Shown: positions 1 through 8,262 of the stretch, one piece after another
Numbering within the stretch: the first letter of the stretch is position 1
Layout of the letters: each line of letters begins with the position of its first letter
From: Oscillospiraceae bacterium
GTDB taxonomy: Bacteria; Bacillota_A; Clostridia; Oscillospirales; Oscillospiraceae
Direction of reading: 5' to 3'
Assembly: GCA_017540945.1 (NCBI GenBank)
Contig: JAFYAB010000110.1
Coordinates: 1-39,269, forward strand
DNA: 39,269 nt
The notes under the pieces: model-generated
Seen by the model: the letters and a program-made list of their open reading frames with translations, nothing else
Databases searched by the model: none
What the model was told of the DNA's origin: nothing
Made by a program: the position numbers and the translations under genes

Positions 1-39
1 AAAAAAACCACAGCGTCCTCCCATCGGAGAACGCTGTGG
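1..39 (-). terminator. Intrinsic terminator of the STAS/MATE-HATPase operon
   Basis: Read on the minus strand, CCACAGCGT pairs with ACGCTGTGG. The inner TCTCC/GGAGG continues the stem around a GATG loop, and seven T residues follow directly (positions 7 to 1). This is a textbook rho-independent terminator 34 bases downstream of the ydcF-like stop codon. It closes the run of closely spaced minus-strand genes that begins near 8565. Confidence 0.93.
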
Positions 40-72
40 AGAACGCGAGCCGCAGGGCCGCAAGCCGTTTGA

Positions 73-1296
73 CTATGCCAAATGCTGATAATACAGCAGC
101 GTCAGCAGGGAATAGCAGACGATCAGGCCCAGCAGGAGCAGGAGCTGCTTGCCCTTGTGCTGGGTCAGCAGGCCCACGAATTCCCGGACTGCCGCGTTGG
201 GCCAGAAGTACCATTTTGACCTGCAGCCCATGCCCACCGCCCGCAGCTTGACCCGGCGGGCCTTGAGACCGGAGCGGAACACGTGGAAATTGTTGGTGGA
301 GAAGGCGACCCTCGCGTTGGGGTCCCGGGCGAAGATGAGCTCCTTGGAAAAGCGCATGTTCTCCGCCGTGTCGGTGGAGCGGTCTTCCAGGAGCATCTGC
401 GCCTCGGGGACGCCCTGCTCCGACAGCCAGCGGCGCATAGACGCGGCCTCGGAGATGCTTTCGTCGGCGCCCTGACCGCCGGAGAGCACGAAGATCGGCG
501 CGTGTCCGGTCTCCGCCTCCTGGGCCCGGGCGAAGCGAAGGGCCCGGTCCAGCCGGTCCCGCAGCAGGGGCGTGGGGCTGCCGTCCCGGCGAATGGCACA
601 GCCCAGGACGATGATGTAGTCCTTGTTCTTTTCCGGCTCATAGCGGGCGGTGATGGCGTCAGCGGCCATGGTGCCCACCATCATACACTCAAAATAGAGA
701 TAGACGGCGGCCAGGAAATTGGTCAGCAGGTCATAGCGCATGACCTCATACACGGAGCCGGAGACGACAAAGTCCCGGAAATAGATCAGCAGCTCCCCGC
801 CCAACAGGGCGATGGCCAGGGCGATTCCCAGCAGATTGACCGGACGGAAGCCCTCGTGGCGGATCAGTGAAAGGTTGGAGGCGATGAGCCCCAGACAGAA
901 GATCAGCAGGAAAGGGAAGGTGAAGAGCATATAGTTCTTCCCCGAGCTCAGAAGCTGACCGAACACGGAGGCCGGGGTCCGATACAGCGGTTCTTGCGCC
1001 ATCCGAACGCAGAGCAGGAGATAGGTCAGGGCGATGAAGGCGGTGAAAAGGGCAAAGCCGAAGTAGATGATCGTATTATAGGAATAGGGGTTATAGCGGA
1101 GCTGCAGAACGAAGGCCCGGAACAGCAGGCCGGTGACGAGGGCAAAGAAGCCTGCCAGCAGAACGCAGCCCATGGGGATCATCCGCTCCCCGCCCAGGGC
1201 AAACATCAAGACCAGCGCCGCCAGTACGAGGCCGCTGAGGATCGCGATGTGCCAAACCGTCGGCTTTTTGTTCAGCGTGTCAAATCGGAGCTTCAA
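73..1296 (-). CDS. YdcF-type (DUF218) multi-pass membrane protein
   Basis: A 407-residue protein starting at a TTG codon preceded by GGAGG. The N-terminal half (about residues 15-215) holds six or so hydrophobic segments. A DUF218/YdcF domain follows (about 228-350): the DYIIVLG strand, VLSGGQG, the acidic stretch STDTAENMRFS and STNNFHVFRSG are typical of the SanA/ElyC/YdcF group. A last hydrophobic segment lies near 385-403. Members of this family act in envelope homeostasis or peptidoglycan precursor handling, but the reaction is unknown for most. It is the last gene of the minus-strand operon and ends just before the terminator at 1-39. The family call is secure; the role is not. Confidence 0.88.
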   Translation of the reverse strand: MKLRFDTLNKKPTVWHIAILSGLVLAALVLMFALGGERMIPMGCVLLAGFFALVTGLLFRAFVLQLRYNPYSYNTIIYFGFALFTAFIALTYLLLCVRMAQEPLYRTPASVFGQLLSSGKNYMLFTFPFLLIFCLGLIASNLSLIRHEGFRPVNLLGIALAIALLGGELLIYFRDFVVSGSVYEVMRYDLLTNFLAAVYLYFECMMVGTMAADAITARYEPEKNKDYIIVLGCAIRRDGSPTPLLRDRLDRALRFARAQEAETGHAPIFVLSGGQGADESISEAASMRRWLSEQGVPEAQMLLEDRSTDTAENMRFSKELIFARDPNARVAFSTNNFHVFRSGLKARRVKLRAVGMGCRSKWYFWPNAAVREFVGLLTQHKGKQLLLLLGLIVCYSLLTLLYYQHLA

Positions 1297-1344
1297 ACCT
1301 TGCTTCCTCCCGTATCGTTTGCTGGTTCAGACCCGCGGGGGCCC

Positions 1345-2373
1345 TTATCTGTAGAGCATCATGTCGGTGCGGCCAATGGCGAAGAGGGTCAGGAAGATGG
1401 CGTCCAGATTCTCTTCACGGGTGCGGATCCGGAAAAAGCCCGGGGAAGGCAGCTTCGAGGCGATGCTGTGGGCCTCCTCATCCTCCTCGTGGACGTATAT
1501 GCTGGTGGTGACCACCTGAGCCAGCTCCACGCCGTCCCGGAAGAGGGTGTAGTTCCACTTGATGCCGTTGAGTCCGGTCCGGATCTCGATGCCGTTATTG
1601 TGCAGCAGCTTCCAGATGTCTATGCCGTCAAAGTTGAAGGTGGAGTGATTGTCGATGACGAACAGACCGTTGGATCTGGAGGTGGTGGTCGCGCCCGCCA
1701 GATGGACGGCGCTGCGGCTCAGAACGTGATCCACGAATTGATACTCGGTCTCGCCCAGGGCGGAGAACTTGTTGCAGACCGCCTCGTAGAGGACCCTGCG
1801 ATTTTCGTCCTCAATGTGGCAGGTGCCCTTGACGGTGCCGGTGTCGGTTACGAAATAGAGACTGCGCTCCGCGAGGCCGGGCCGGGAGGCGCCGAAGACG
1901 GAGCGGATGGGCTGCTCCTCCCGCAGCTGCTTCACCTGTCTGCGGGTCTTCAGCAGGGCGTAGAGCGCGACGACCGTGATGATCGGGCCGGCGATCAGCA
2001 GATAAAGCTTGAGCCCCAGGGAATCAGAGGTCACCTTGCTGGGGTCCTTCGGGTCGTACTTGATCTTGATCTCCTTGCCCACCTCGTCCTTGTCCACCGT
2101 GACGTCGAGCTCCTGCCTGTACTCCTTCCCGTCCACGGTATAGCGAACCATGGGCCAGTAGTCCATCTGATTGCGGTTATTGTCGTCGATGCGCTCTTCC
2201 TCCCGGACGGAATCGATCACGCCGGTGGCTTTCACATAATCCCTGCCCTTGATGAAGGTAAAGTAGACGCCCAGGCCGATCATGATGAGACCCGCGATCA
2301 GGAACATAATCTTAATGCCCTTTGCTTTCCATTTGATCAGGGGCTTGAGAAGCAGATCTTCGTTGAAACTCAT
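1345..2373 (-). CDS. DUF3592-like membrane protein
   Basis: 342 residues, with ATG preceded by AAGGAG. A transmembrane segment at about 22-40 is followed by an extracytoplasmic beta-rich stretch (about 48-120: ATGVIDSVREEE, MVRYTVDGKEYRQ, KIKYDPKDPSKV) and a second membrane segment (about 123-142). That is the usual DUF3592 arrangement. The C-terminal 200 residues are soluble and presumably cytoplasmic, with no domain I recognise. The gene lies 22 bp downstream of the PHP gene and 48 bp upstream of the ydcF-like gene, so it is very likely cotranscribed with them. No enzymatic motif is visible; the function is unknown. Confidence 0.8.
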   Translation of the reverse strand: MSFNEDLLLKPLIKWKAKGIKIMFLIAGLIMIGLGVYFTFIKGRDYVKATGVIDSVREEERIDDNNRNQMDYWPMVRYTVDGKEYRQELDVTVDKDEVGKEIKIKYDPKDPSKVTSDSLGLKLYLLIAGPIITVVALYALLKTRRQVKQLREEQPIRSVFGASRPGLAERSLYFVTDTGTVKGTCHIEDENRRVLYEAVCNKFSALGETEYQFVDHVLSRSAVHLAGATTTSRSNGLFVIDNHSTFNFDGIDIWKLLHNNGIEIRTGLNGIKWNYTLFRDGVELAQVVTTSIYVHEEDEEAHSIASKLPSPGFFRIRTREENLDAIFLTLFAIGRTDMMLYR

Positions 2374-2395
2374 ACGTATTATTCTCCTTTTTTCA

Positions 2396-3286
2396 TTACC
2401 GGATTCCCGGTTGAATTGCCTTGTTCAAAACCAGGTCGTTGAGAAAACGCTCCCAGCCGGCCGGATAGGGCGGCTGCGCGGGGAAGCCGGTGTCGCCCAG
2501 ACGGATCAGCTTGTTTGTGCCGTGATAGTCGCTGCCGGCGGTGACGTAGAGCCCGCAGCGCTCCGCCAGCGCCAGCACCTGCGAGCGGATCTTCTCGGAG
2601 AAGCCGGAATAATAGGCCTCCAGCCCCCGCAGGCCGAAGCGCATCAGCCGCAGGACCCGGTCCTCCAGCTCCTGACCGAGGATGAGCTGATCTCCGTCGC
2701 CATAGCTGGGATGGGCCAGGACCGGAACGCCCCCGGCGCCGAGGATGCCGGTGACGGCCTCCTCCGGAAGCACGTAGTCCTCCCGGATGCGCAGGCGGTT
2801 GAGATATTCCCGGATGGCCTGATCCTTGGTCTTGGCGAAACCGCAGCGCACCATCAAATTGCCGATGTGGGGCTTGCCGGGGTTGGGCAGGGCGAACAGG
2901 CTTTCCTCCGCTTCCCGGGGGAAGACGAAGCCAAACTCCCGCTTCAGGTAGTCCAGGCGGATCCGCAGCTTCTTCAGCCGATAGCTGTGTCCCAGCTCCA
3001 CCACGGCCCGGATGGCGGGAGCGTCCGGATCATAGCCGTAGCCGAGGATGTGGTACTTGCCCAGAGCATCCCGGCAGGAGAACTCCACGCCGGTCAGGAA
3101 CAGCGGGTCGCCCGGACGGAGCAGGGCACTAATCTCCTGACAGCCCCGAACGGCGTCGTGGTCCGTCAGCGCGAAGAGACGGAGCCCGGCCTCCCGGGCC
3201 CGATCCAGCAGCTCCGCGGGCGTGTCGGTGCCGTCGGAGATCGCGGAGTGCATATGAAGATCCAGTTCACCGCCTTTGAGTTCCAC
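2396..3286 (-). CDS. PHP-domain metal-dependent phosphoesterase
   Basis: 296 residues, with a GTG start after GGAGGG. The PHP-fold metal ligands are visible. Motif I is DLHMHS (about 9-14), motif II is ALTDHDA (about 39-45), an HILGYGYD segment is at about 74, an LAHPSYGD segment at about 199 and TAGSDYHG near 262. This matches the YciV/TrpH-type stand-alone PHP phosphatases, some of which hydrolyse 3',5'-nucleoside bisphosphates or act as 5'-3' exonucleases on short RNA or DNA. The substrate here cannot be told from the sequence. It sits in the middle of the operon, 17 bp after the STAS-kinase-HATPase gene. Confidence 0.9.
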   Translation of the reverse strand: MELKGGELDLHMHSAISDGTDTPAELLDRAREAGLRLFALTDHDAVRGCQEISALLRPGDPLFLTGVEFSCRDALGKYHILGYGYDPDAPAIRAVVELGHSYRLKKLRIRLDYLKREFGFVFPREAEESLFALPNPGKPHIGNLMVRCGFAKTKDQAIREYLNRLRIREDYVLPEEAVTGILGAGGVPVLAHPSYGDGDQLILGQELEDRVLRLMRFGLRGLEAYYSGFSEKIRSQVLALAERCGLYVTAGSDYHGTNKLIRLGDTGFPAQPPYPAGWERFLNDLVLNKAIQPGIR

Positions 3287-3303
3287 GGTATCCCTCCCGC
3301 GTA

Positions 3304-4854
3304 TCAGCTGAGCTTTTTTGTCATGGTCAGAATATTCTGGCCGTCCCGGTACTCATAGCGGACCTCATCCATGACCTTTTTCGTCAGGAAAATGCCAAGC
3401 CCGCCGATTTTACGCTCCTGGGCCAGAGAGGTAACGTCCGGATCGTCCTTCGCCAGGGGATTATAGGGAACGCCCCGGTCGGTAAAGCTGATGGTCACCG
3501 CCGCGGGGGACTCGGAGCGCTCCACCCGGACCGTGGCGGTGCCGTCGCCCTCGCCGTAGGCGTAGCTGGCAATGTTGATAAAGATCTCCTCCACGGCCAG
3601 CTCGATATTCATTTTCGATTTGAAGGAGCAGGCGCTGCCCAGACGTTCTGCGACAAAGGCCTGCACAGCGTCCAGGCGCTCACGCTTGGCGGGAATGTTC
3701 AACTCGTCCCGGGAAAAGTCCAGCCTATCATTTCGATTCAACAGCCCCATCAGTTCCTGCCTCCAGTGTTCGATTTCCGCCTGCCCGGCCTCGGTATCCA
3801 ATCCGCCTCGCCGTATGGATCGGCGGATCAGGCGGACGTAGCCGACGATGCGGGCCTTTTCTTCCACTTCCCGCAGTTTTTCTTTCTGGGCGCAGCCCAG
3901 ATAGGATTCCAGAAAGCGCCGCCAGAAGATGCCTGCCGTCTCGTAGCTGTAGCCTTGGAAACGCTGAATCACGCTGTGGTCCAGCTCGGAGAAGCCCAAG
4001 AGAGAATTGTAGACGCTGCCCAGCTCAAAAATCGGGTGACCCACCGACAGGGTATCCATGTCGATGATCAGCACCTCGCCGTTTTGGATTTCGAGATTTT
4101 TCGTGTGGTAGTCCCCGTGGAGCATGTGCCGGTCTTCGGGAACGGCCTCCGTCATGGCCCGCAGCTTGCTCCAGGCCGCCTCCGGCAGATAATCCCGGAG
4201 AAAGTCTACCCAGCCCAGGACGTTTTGCTTCATATCGGGCAGCGTCCCTGCGGGAACCTCGGTATCGTGGATCTGCCGCAGAAGGCCGGCGAACTCCCGC
4301 ACGCACCAGTCCAGCTTGTCCGGCTCTTTGGCGATGATGGAGGAGAAGGAGCGGGCGTTCAGCAGCTCGAATACGGTGCCGTATTGCTCGCCCACCCGGA
4401 CCACGTCGTAGGAGATGGCGGTGGGGATGCCCAGGACCAGAGCCAGCTTCGCCATTTCCCGTTCATGGCGAATGTCCTCCGGGTCGCAGCCGTCGCGATA
4501 GACCTTGACGGCGATCTCGTCGCTCCAGCGGTAGACGGAACCGTTGGCGCCGTGGCCGATCTCCTCGCAGCCCTCTACCGAAAGCCTGCGCAGGGCCTTT
4601 TCCACCGACATGATCTGGGTGAAGCCCGTTTCGTCCAGGATCTGGTAGATCTCGGGCTTGACGTTGACGATCCGCAGCTCGGCTCCCTTTTTTCTGATAC
4701 GCAGCAGGATCCGCAGACCGGCGCTGGAAATGTAATCCAGCTTTGCTGCGTCCAGCTTAATGGGTTCTGTGCTGTTACCGATCCGGCTTTGCAGATCCTT
4801 CTCGGCTTGGGCCGCATTGTTGGTGTCGATGCGGCCGCTTAGTTCGATTGTCAT
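3304..4854 (-). CDS. STAS / aminoglycoside-kinase-like / HATPase fusion protein
   Basis: 516 residues in three modules. Residues 1-90 form a STAS (SpoIIAA/RsbV-like anti-anti-sigma) domain, with DYISSAGLR holding the serine (43/44) at the site phosphorylated in that family. Residues 95-370 form an APH/choline-kinase-like fold, with HGDYHTKN (246-253) as catalytic loop and IDMDT (264-268) as metal site. Residues 380-516 form a RsbW/SpoIIAB-type GHKL ATPase with an N-box (VEEIFINI, 421-428), G1 (DRGVPYNP) and G2 (GGLGIFL). I chose the ATG at 4854, after GAGG, because it begins exactly at the STAS fold; the frame stays open upstream to 4995 but would overlap preA. A kinase-like protein, an HATPase kinase and its likely STAS substrate in one chain suggest cis partner switching (inference). 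Confidence 0.88.
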   Translation of the reverse strand: MTIELSGRIDTNNAAQAEKDLQSRIGNSTEPIKLDAAKLDYISSAGLRILLRIRKKGAELRIVNVKPEIYQILDETGFTQIMSVEKALRRLSVEGCEEIGHGANGSVYRWSDEIAVKVYRDGCDPEDIRHEREMAKLALVLGIPTAISYDVVRVGEQYGTVFELLNARSFSSIIAKEPDKLDWCVREFAGLLRQIHDTEVPAGTLPDMKQNVLGWVDFLRDYLPEAAWSKLRAMTEAVPEDRHMLHGDYHTKNLEIQNGEVLIIDMDTLSVGHPIFELGSVYNSLLGFSELDHSVIQRFQGYSYETAGIFWRRFLESYLGCAQKEKLREVEEKARIVGYVRLIRRSIRRGGLDTEAGQAEIEHWRQELMGLLNRNDRLDFSRDELNIPAKRERLDAVQAFVAERLGSACSFKSKMNIELAVEEIFINIASYAYGEGDGTATVRVERSESPAAVTISFTDRGVPYNPLAKDDPDVTSLAQERKIGGLGIFLTKKVMDEVRYEYRDGQNILTMTKKLS

Positions 4855-4907
4855 AACGAATGCCTCGCTTCCGGCGTGTAGCGTTGTGGTATGCTGTCGG
4901 GGATTCC

Positions 4908-6410
4908 TCAGGGCTTCGGCTTGGGGATTCGCTTCCGGCTGGGGCTGATGGCCCGCTGGGGACAGACCAGCAGGCAGAGATGGCAGCCCACGCACTTTTT
5001 CCCGTTCAGCACGGGCCGGCGGGTCTCATCCAAACGAATGGCTTGGTGGCCGCCGTCGGCGCAGGAAATGACGCAGCGCCCGCAGCCGATGCACTTGTCC
5101 CGTTGAAATTTGGGGAAGAGTACCGTGTCGCGCTCCAGCACGTCCGTGGTGTCGCTGACGGAACTGAGGCCAAGGCCCCGGGCCTCAGCCGGGTCCCGGA
5201 AGCCCTTCTCCGCCAGATAGAGATTCAGACCGGCCTTCAGATCGTCAATGATCCGGTAACCGTACTGCATGACGGCGGTGGTGACCTGGATGCTGGCAGC
5301 CCCCAGGAGGATGAACTCCAGGGCGTCCAGCCAGGTCTCCACGCCACCCATGGCGCTCAGATGCAGGCCCTCCAGGGCAGGGTTCTGGGCCAGCTCGGCA
5401 ATGAAGCGCAGAGCGATGGGCTTCACGGCGCAGCCGCTGTAGCCGCCCACGGCGGACATGCCGTGGACCGCCGGCGCGGAGATATAGGTGTGAGGGTTCA
5501 CGCCGATGATGCTCTTGATGGTGTTGATGGCGGCAATGCCGTCGGCGCCGCCCCGTTTGGCGGCCTCCGCCGCAGGGCTCATGGACGCCACGTTGGGGGT
5601 CAGCTTTGCCAGTATGGGGATCCGGGTGCCCCGTCTGGCTGCGGCGGTGAAGCGCTCCACCAGCTCGGGCACCTGACCGATGTCGGAGCCCAGGCCTCCG
5701 TCGGCCATATTGGGGCAGGAGAAGTTCAGCTCGATGGCGTCCGCGCCGTTTTCCTCGCAGAGGCGGGCCAGCTCCTCCCACTCCGCGTCGTTCTGACCCA
5801 TGATGGAAGCCAGAATGAACTTGGAGGGATAATTCTGTTTCAGGCGGCGGAAGACAGCCATGTTCTCCGCCACACTGTGGTCTGAGAGCTGCTCGATGTT
5901 CTTGAAGCCGATGATGCTGCCGTTGTCGCCGGTGATGGCAGAGAAGCGGGGCGAGGCTTCGTGAATCTCGAAGGAGCAGATGGTCTTGAAGGCAACTCCC
6001 GCCCAGCCGGCCTCAAAGGCCCGGGCGCACATGTCGTAGCTGCTTCCCACCACGGAGGAGGAAAGCAGGAAGGGATTTTCCAGGGGAATTCCGCACAGGT
6101 CGGTCCGAAGCCGATCCTGATCCCCTGGCGGGTCGATCTCCAGCTCGGGGCGGACCTCCTCCCGCAGACGGCGCAGCAGACCGCGGATCGGGACCTGGCC
6201 GGGCCGCACACAGGCGGTCTCGCAGGGGGCGGGGCAGCCGACGCAGAGATCCTCCGCCGGCAGGCGGGAGGCCGCTGCCTTTTCGTTGTCAAACCAGATG
6301 CTTCGGAGGAGGGAAGCCGTGTCCAGCCTTCCGCAGGCCTTGCTGCACGGCGCGTCGCAGCACAGGGCACATTTCAACATATCTCCGCGATAGAGAGTCC
6401 TCTGGAACAT
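4908..6410 (-). CDS. PreA-like dihydropyrimidine dehydrogenase family flavo-FeS protein
   Basis: 500 residues. Residues 14-67 carry two cysteine groups (C14-x2-C17, C22, C26 and C56-x2-C59-x3-C63-x3-C67) like the N-terminal FeS domain of DPYD/PreT/GltD. Residues about 103-410 form a dihydroorotate/dihydropyrimidine dehydrogenase FMN barrel (NPFLLSSSVVG, ELNFSCPNM, ILAKLTPN, HLSAMGGVETW). Residues about 435-490 carry two 4Fe-4S motifs (CIGCGRC and CVGCHLC). The FAD/NADPH domain (PreT) that normally lies between the N-terminal FeS domain and the barrel is absent, and no preT gene is nearby. By eye the loop after the NFSCP motif reads GLGSDIGQ and lacks the cysteine expected in mammalian DPD, so the substrate may not be a pyrimidine. 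An alternative start is the ATG at 6380. Confidence 0.83.
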   Translation of the reverse strand: MFQRTLYRGDMLKCALCCDAPCSKACGRLDTASLLRSIWFDNEKAAASRLPAEDLCVGCPAPCETACVRPGQVPIRGLLRRLREEVRPELEIDPPGDQDRLRTDLCGIPLENPFLLSSSVVGSSYDMCARAFEAGWAGVAFKTICSFEIHEASPRFSAITGDNGSIIGFKNIEQLSDHSVAENMAVFRRLKQNYPSKFILASIMGQNDAEWEELARLCEENGADAIELNFSCPNMADGGLGSDIGQVPELVERFTAAARRGTRIPILAKLTPNVASMSPAAEAAKRGGADGIAAINTIKSIIGVNPHTYISAPAVHGMSAVGGYSGCAVKPIALRFIAELAQNPALEGLHLSAMGGVETWLDALEFILLGAASIQVTTAVMQYGYRIIDDLKAGLNLYLAEKGFRDPAEARGLGLSSVSDTTDVLERDTVLFPKFQRDKCIGCGRCVISCADGGHQAIRLDETRRPVLNGKKCVGCHLCLLVCPQRAISPSRKRIPKPKP

Positions 6411-6435
6411 TTTGGTTCACCCTTTCGGAAAATAA

Positions 6436-8190
6436 TCAGAGTACCAGCGTCAGGTTGTTGAGGCCAAGGGAGTTTACATAACTTGAATCCTTTACCATGC
6501 TGAGTACCAGCCTCAGACCAATGTGGGCAGTAGGATCGCTGCTCTTGTGGAGTTCCATATATTTGACAGGGTCAAAGTTGATGCAGTTGTCGCGGATGCG
6601 AATGATCCGCCGGTCCTCGTCCAGCACCAGCCGCACCTCCACGTCGTGGGAGAGCCGGTCAAAGCTGAAGCCGTGCCGGACGACGTTGACGGTCATCTCC
6701 TCCACGCACAGGCCGATCAGGTTGGAGAGCCGCTTATCGAGGCCGTGCTTCAGGCAGAAGGCGGGGACCTCCTCGGCAAAAGCCATAGCCTCCTCCAGGG
6801 AGTGGAGCTTGCGGCAGAGGCAGCGATCCGCCGCGGCGCCGAAGTCCGGCTCCAGCATGCTGTAGGCCTCGGCGCTGATGGAAACGCTCCCGTGCCGCCG
6901 CCAGACCAGGCAGGAAAAGGCGATCAGGGCGGCGGTCTCGCCGCAGAGGAAGCCCAGCCAGATGCCGGTGACGCCCCAGAAGCGGCTCAGCACAAAGGCG
7001 AAGAACACCGGGAAAACAAAGTTCTGCAGCACGGAGATCAGCTCTGTCAGCCGCAGGCGGTTGACGCCCTGGTAGTAATTCTTAAAAGAGGAGTTGATGG
7101 AGGAGGGAACCATGGACAGCACAAAGAGCCGCAGGCCGGAGACGGCCAGGAGCTTGGCAGAAACGCCGCTTCCCAGGAAGAGGGTCACCAGCGGCTCCGC
7201 CAGCAGCAGACCGACCAGCGTGACGACCACGTCCAGCACAATGGCGCTGCGGGTCATGATGGGCAGCAGCTCCAGGATCGAGTCGCGGTCCCGGTCGGTG
7301 TAGAAGATGGCGGCCAGCATCATGGCCACGGCGCCGATGCCGGAGCCGAAGCAATAACAGAGATTGCCAACCGTGGAGATCACCGAATAGGCGGCCACTG
7401 CCCGGTTGCCCTCCACCTCCAGCAGCATGCGGTTCAGCAGGAAGACCAGAAACACCATGCTGATCTGGTTGACCACCGTGGGGACGCCGCAGGCGCTCAG
7501 CTCCCTGCCCACGGAGGCCTTGATCAGGCGGCGGCGGAAATGGAACATGCAGTCTTTCCGCAGGAAATAGCCCGCGCCGATGCCGAAGGCAACATAGTAG
7601 CTGACGGTGGAGGCCAGGCCCATGCCCAGGGTGCCCCAGCGCAGGACGAAGACGTTCAGCAGATCCAGGGCGATGTCGGTTACCGTCATGGCGATCACGG
7701 CGGCCACCAGCCGGGTCCGGCAGCCGGCGAGCTGCATGTAGGGCACCATGATCTGGGCGCAGAGAAAGGCCGGCGCGCCGATGATGAAGCCGACGATGTA
7801 ATCCTTGGTGAGTCCGAAGACCGAATTGTCCGTTCCGGGATGACCGGCGCCCAGCAGAGTGGTCAGGGGGCGCAGCAGAACGAAGACCAGGACCAGACCC
7901 ACCGCGGAGATCCCCGCCGCCAGGGAGACGGAGACGGAGTAGCAGGCGTCGGTGGCCTCCTGGTCGCCCCGGCCAACGGTCTTGCTGCACAGGACCTGGA
8001 CGCCGGAGGAGATCAGACTGCCGAAGGCGGCGAAGACCAGCAGCAGGGGACTGGCGAGTCCGTAGGCGGTCATGGAGTCCTCGCCCAAAAAGCGGCCGAT
8101 CATGATGCTGTCCACCAGCATGCAGAGGGTCACGGTCATGGAGGAGACAATCTGCGTCAGGAGCATCTGACGAAATAATTTTTTGATCAT
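6436..8190 (-). CDS. MATE-family transporter fused to a SpoIIAB/RsbW-like HATPase domain
   Basis: 584 residues. Residues 1-430 hold about twelve membrane segments with the MATE/MOP signature (TLCMLVDSIMIGRFLG at the N terminus; NQISMVFLVFLLNRMLL opening the second half). Instead of stopping near 440 as MATE proteins do, the chain continues with a soluble GHKL ATPase domain (about 445-584). This has an N-box (GLCVEEMTVNVVRHG, E497/E498 and N502), a G1-like RIRDNCINFDP in which the usual glycine is missing, and a G2-like HIGLRLVLSM. HATPase_c_2 domains of this kind phosphorylate STAS proteins or bind sigma factors. The gene directly upstream encodes such a STAS protein, so the pair may form a transporter-linked partner-switching unit (inference). 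The ribosome binding site is weak, which suggests translational dependence on the STAS gene. Confidence 0.88.
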   Translation of the reverse strand: MIKKLFRQMLLTQIVSSMTVTLCMLVDSIMIGRFLGEDSMTAYGLASPLLLVFAAFGSLISSGVQVLCSKTVGRGDQEATDACYSVSVSLAAGISAVGLVLVFVLLRPLTTLLGAGHPGTDNSVFGLTKDYIVGFIIGAPAFLCAQIMVPYMQLAGCRTRLVAAVIAMTVTDIALDLLNVFVLRWGTLGMGLASTVSYYVAFGIGAGYFLRKDCMFHFRRRLIKASVGRELSACGVPTVVNQISMVFLVFLLNRMLLEVEGNRAVAAYSVISTVGNLCYCFGSGIGAVAMMLAAIFYTDRDRDSILELLPIMTRSAIVLDVVVTLVGLLLAEPLVTLFLGSGVSAKLLAVSGLRLFVLSMVPSSINSSFKNYYQGVNRLRLTELISVLQNFVFPVFFAFVLSRFWGVTGIWLGFLCGETAALIAFSCLVWRRHGSVSISAEAYSMLEPDFGAAADRCLCRKLHSLEEAMAFAEEVPAFCLKHGLDKRLSNLIGLCVEEMTVNVVRHGFSFDRLSHDVEVRLVLDEDRRIIRIRDNCINFDPVKYMELHKSSDPTAHIGLRLVLSMVKDSSYVNSLGLNNLTLVL

Positions 8191-8218
8191 TGTCGTATTT
8201 TGTTGTTCAGAATGTGGT

Positions 8219-8245
8219 GCTGCGGCGCAGCTTGCGCCCCGCAGC
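8219..8245 (-). other. Intercistronic hairpin between the STAS and MATE-HATPase genes
   Basis: GCTGCGG pairs with CCGCAGC, with an inner CGCA/TGCG stem, in the 72-bp gap between the two genes. No T-tract follows in either direction, so it is not a standard terminator. It could reduce read-through or protect the 3' end of the STAS message, allowing more STAS protein than transporter. That role is inference. Confidence 0.45.
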
Positions 8246-8262
8246 GTCCGGACGGCGGAGGA

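Noticed and set aside
994..2442. Plus-strand open frame of 482 codons
   Set aside because: Antisense shadow of the ydcF-like and DUF3592 genes, without ribosome binding site or domain.
4855..4995. Longer start for the STAS-kinase-HATPase gene
   Set aside because: The extra residues are Pro/Gln/Ala-rich, overlap the preA stop region and precede the natural start of the STAS fold.
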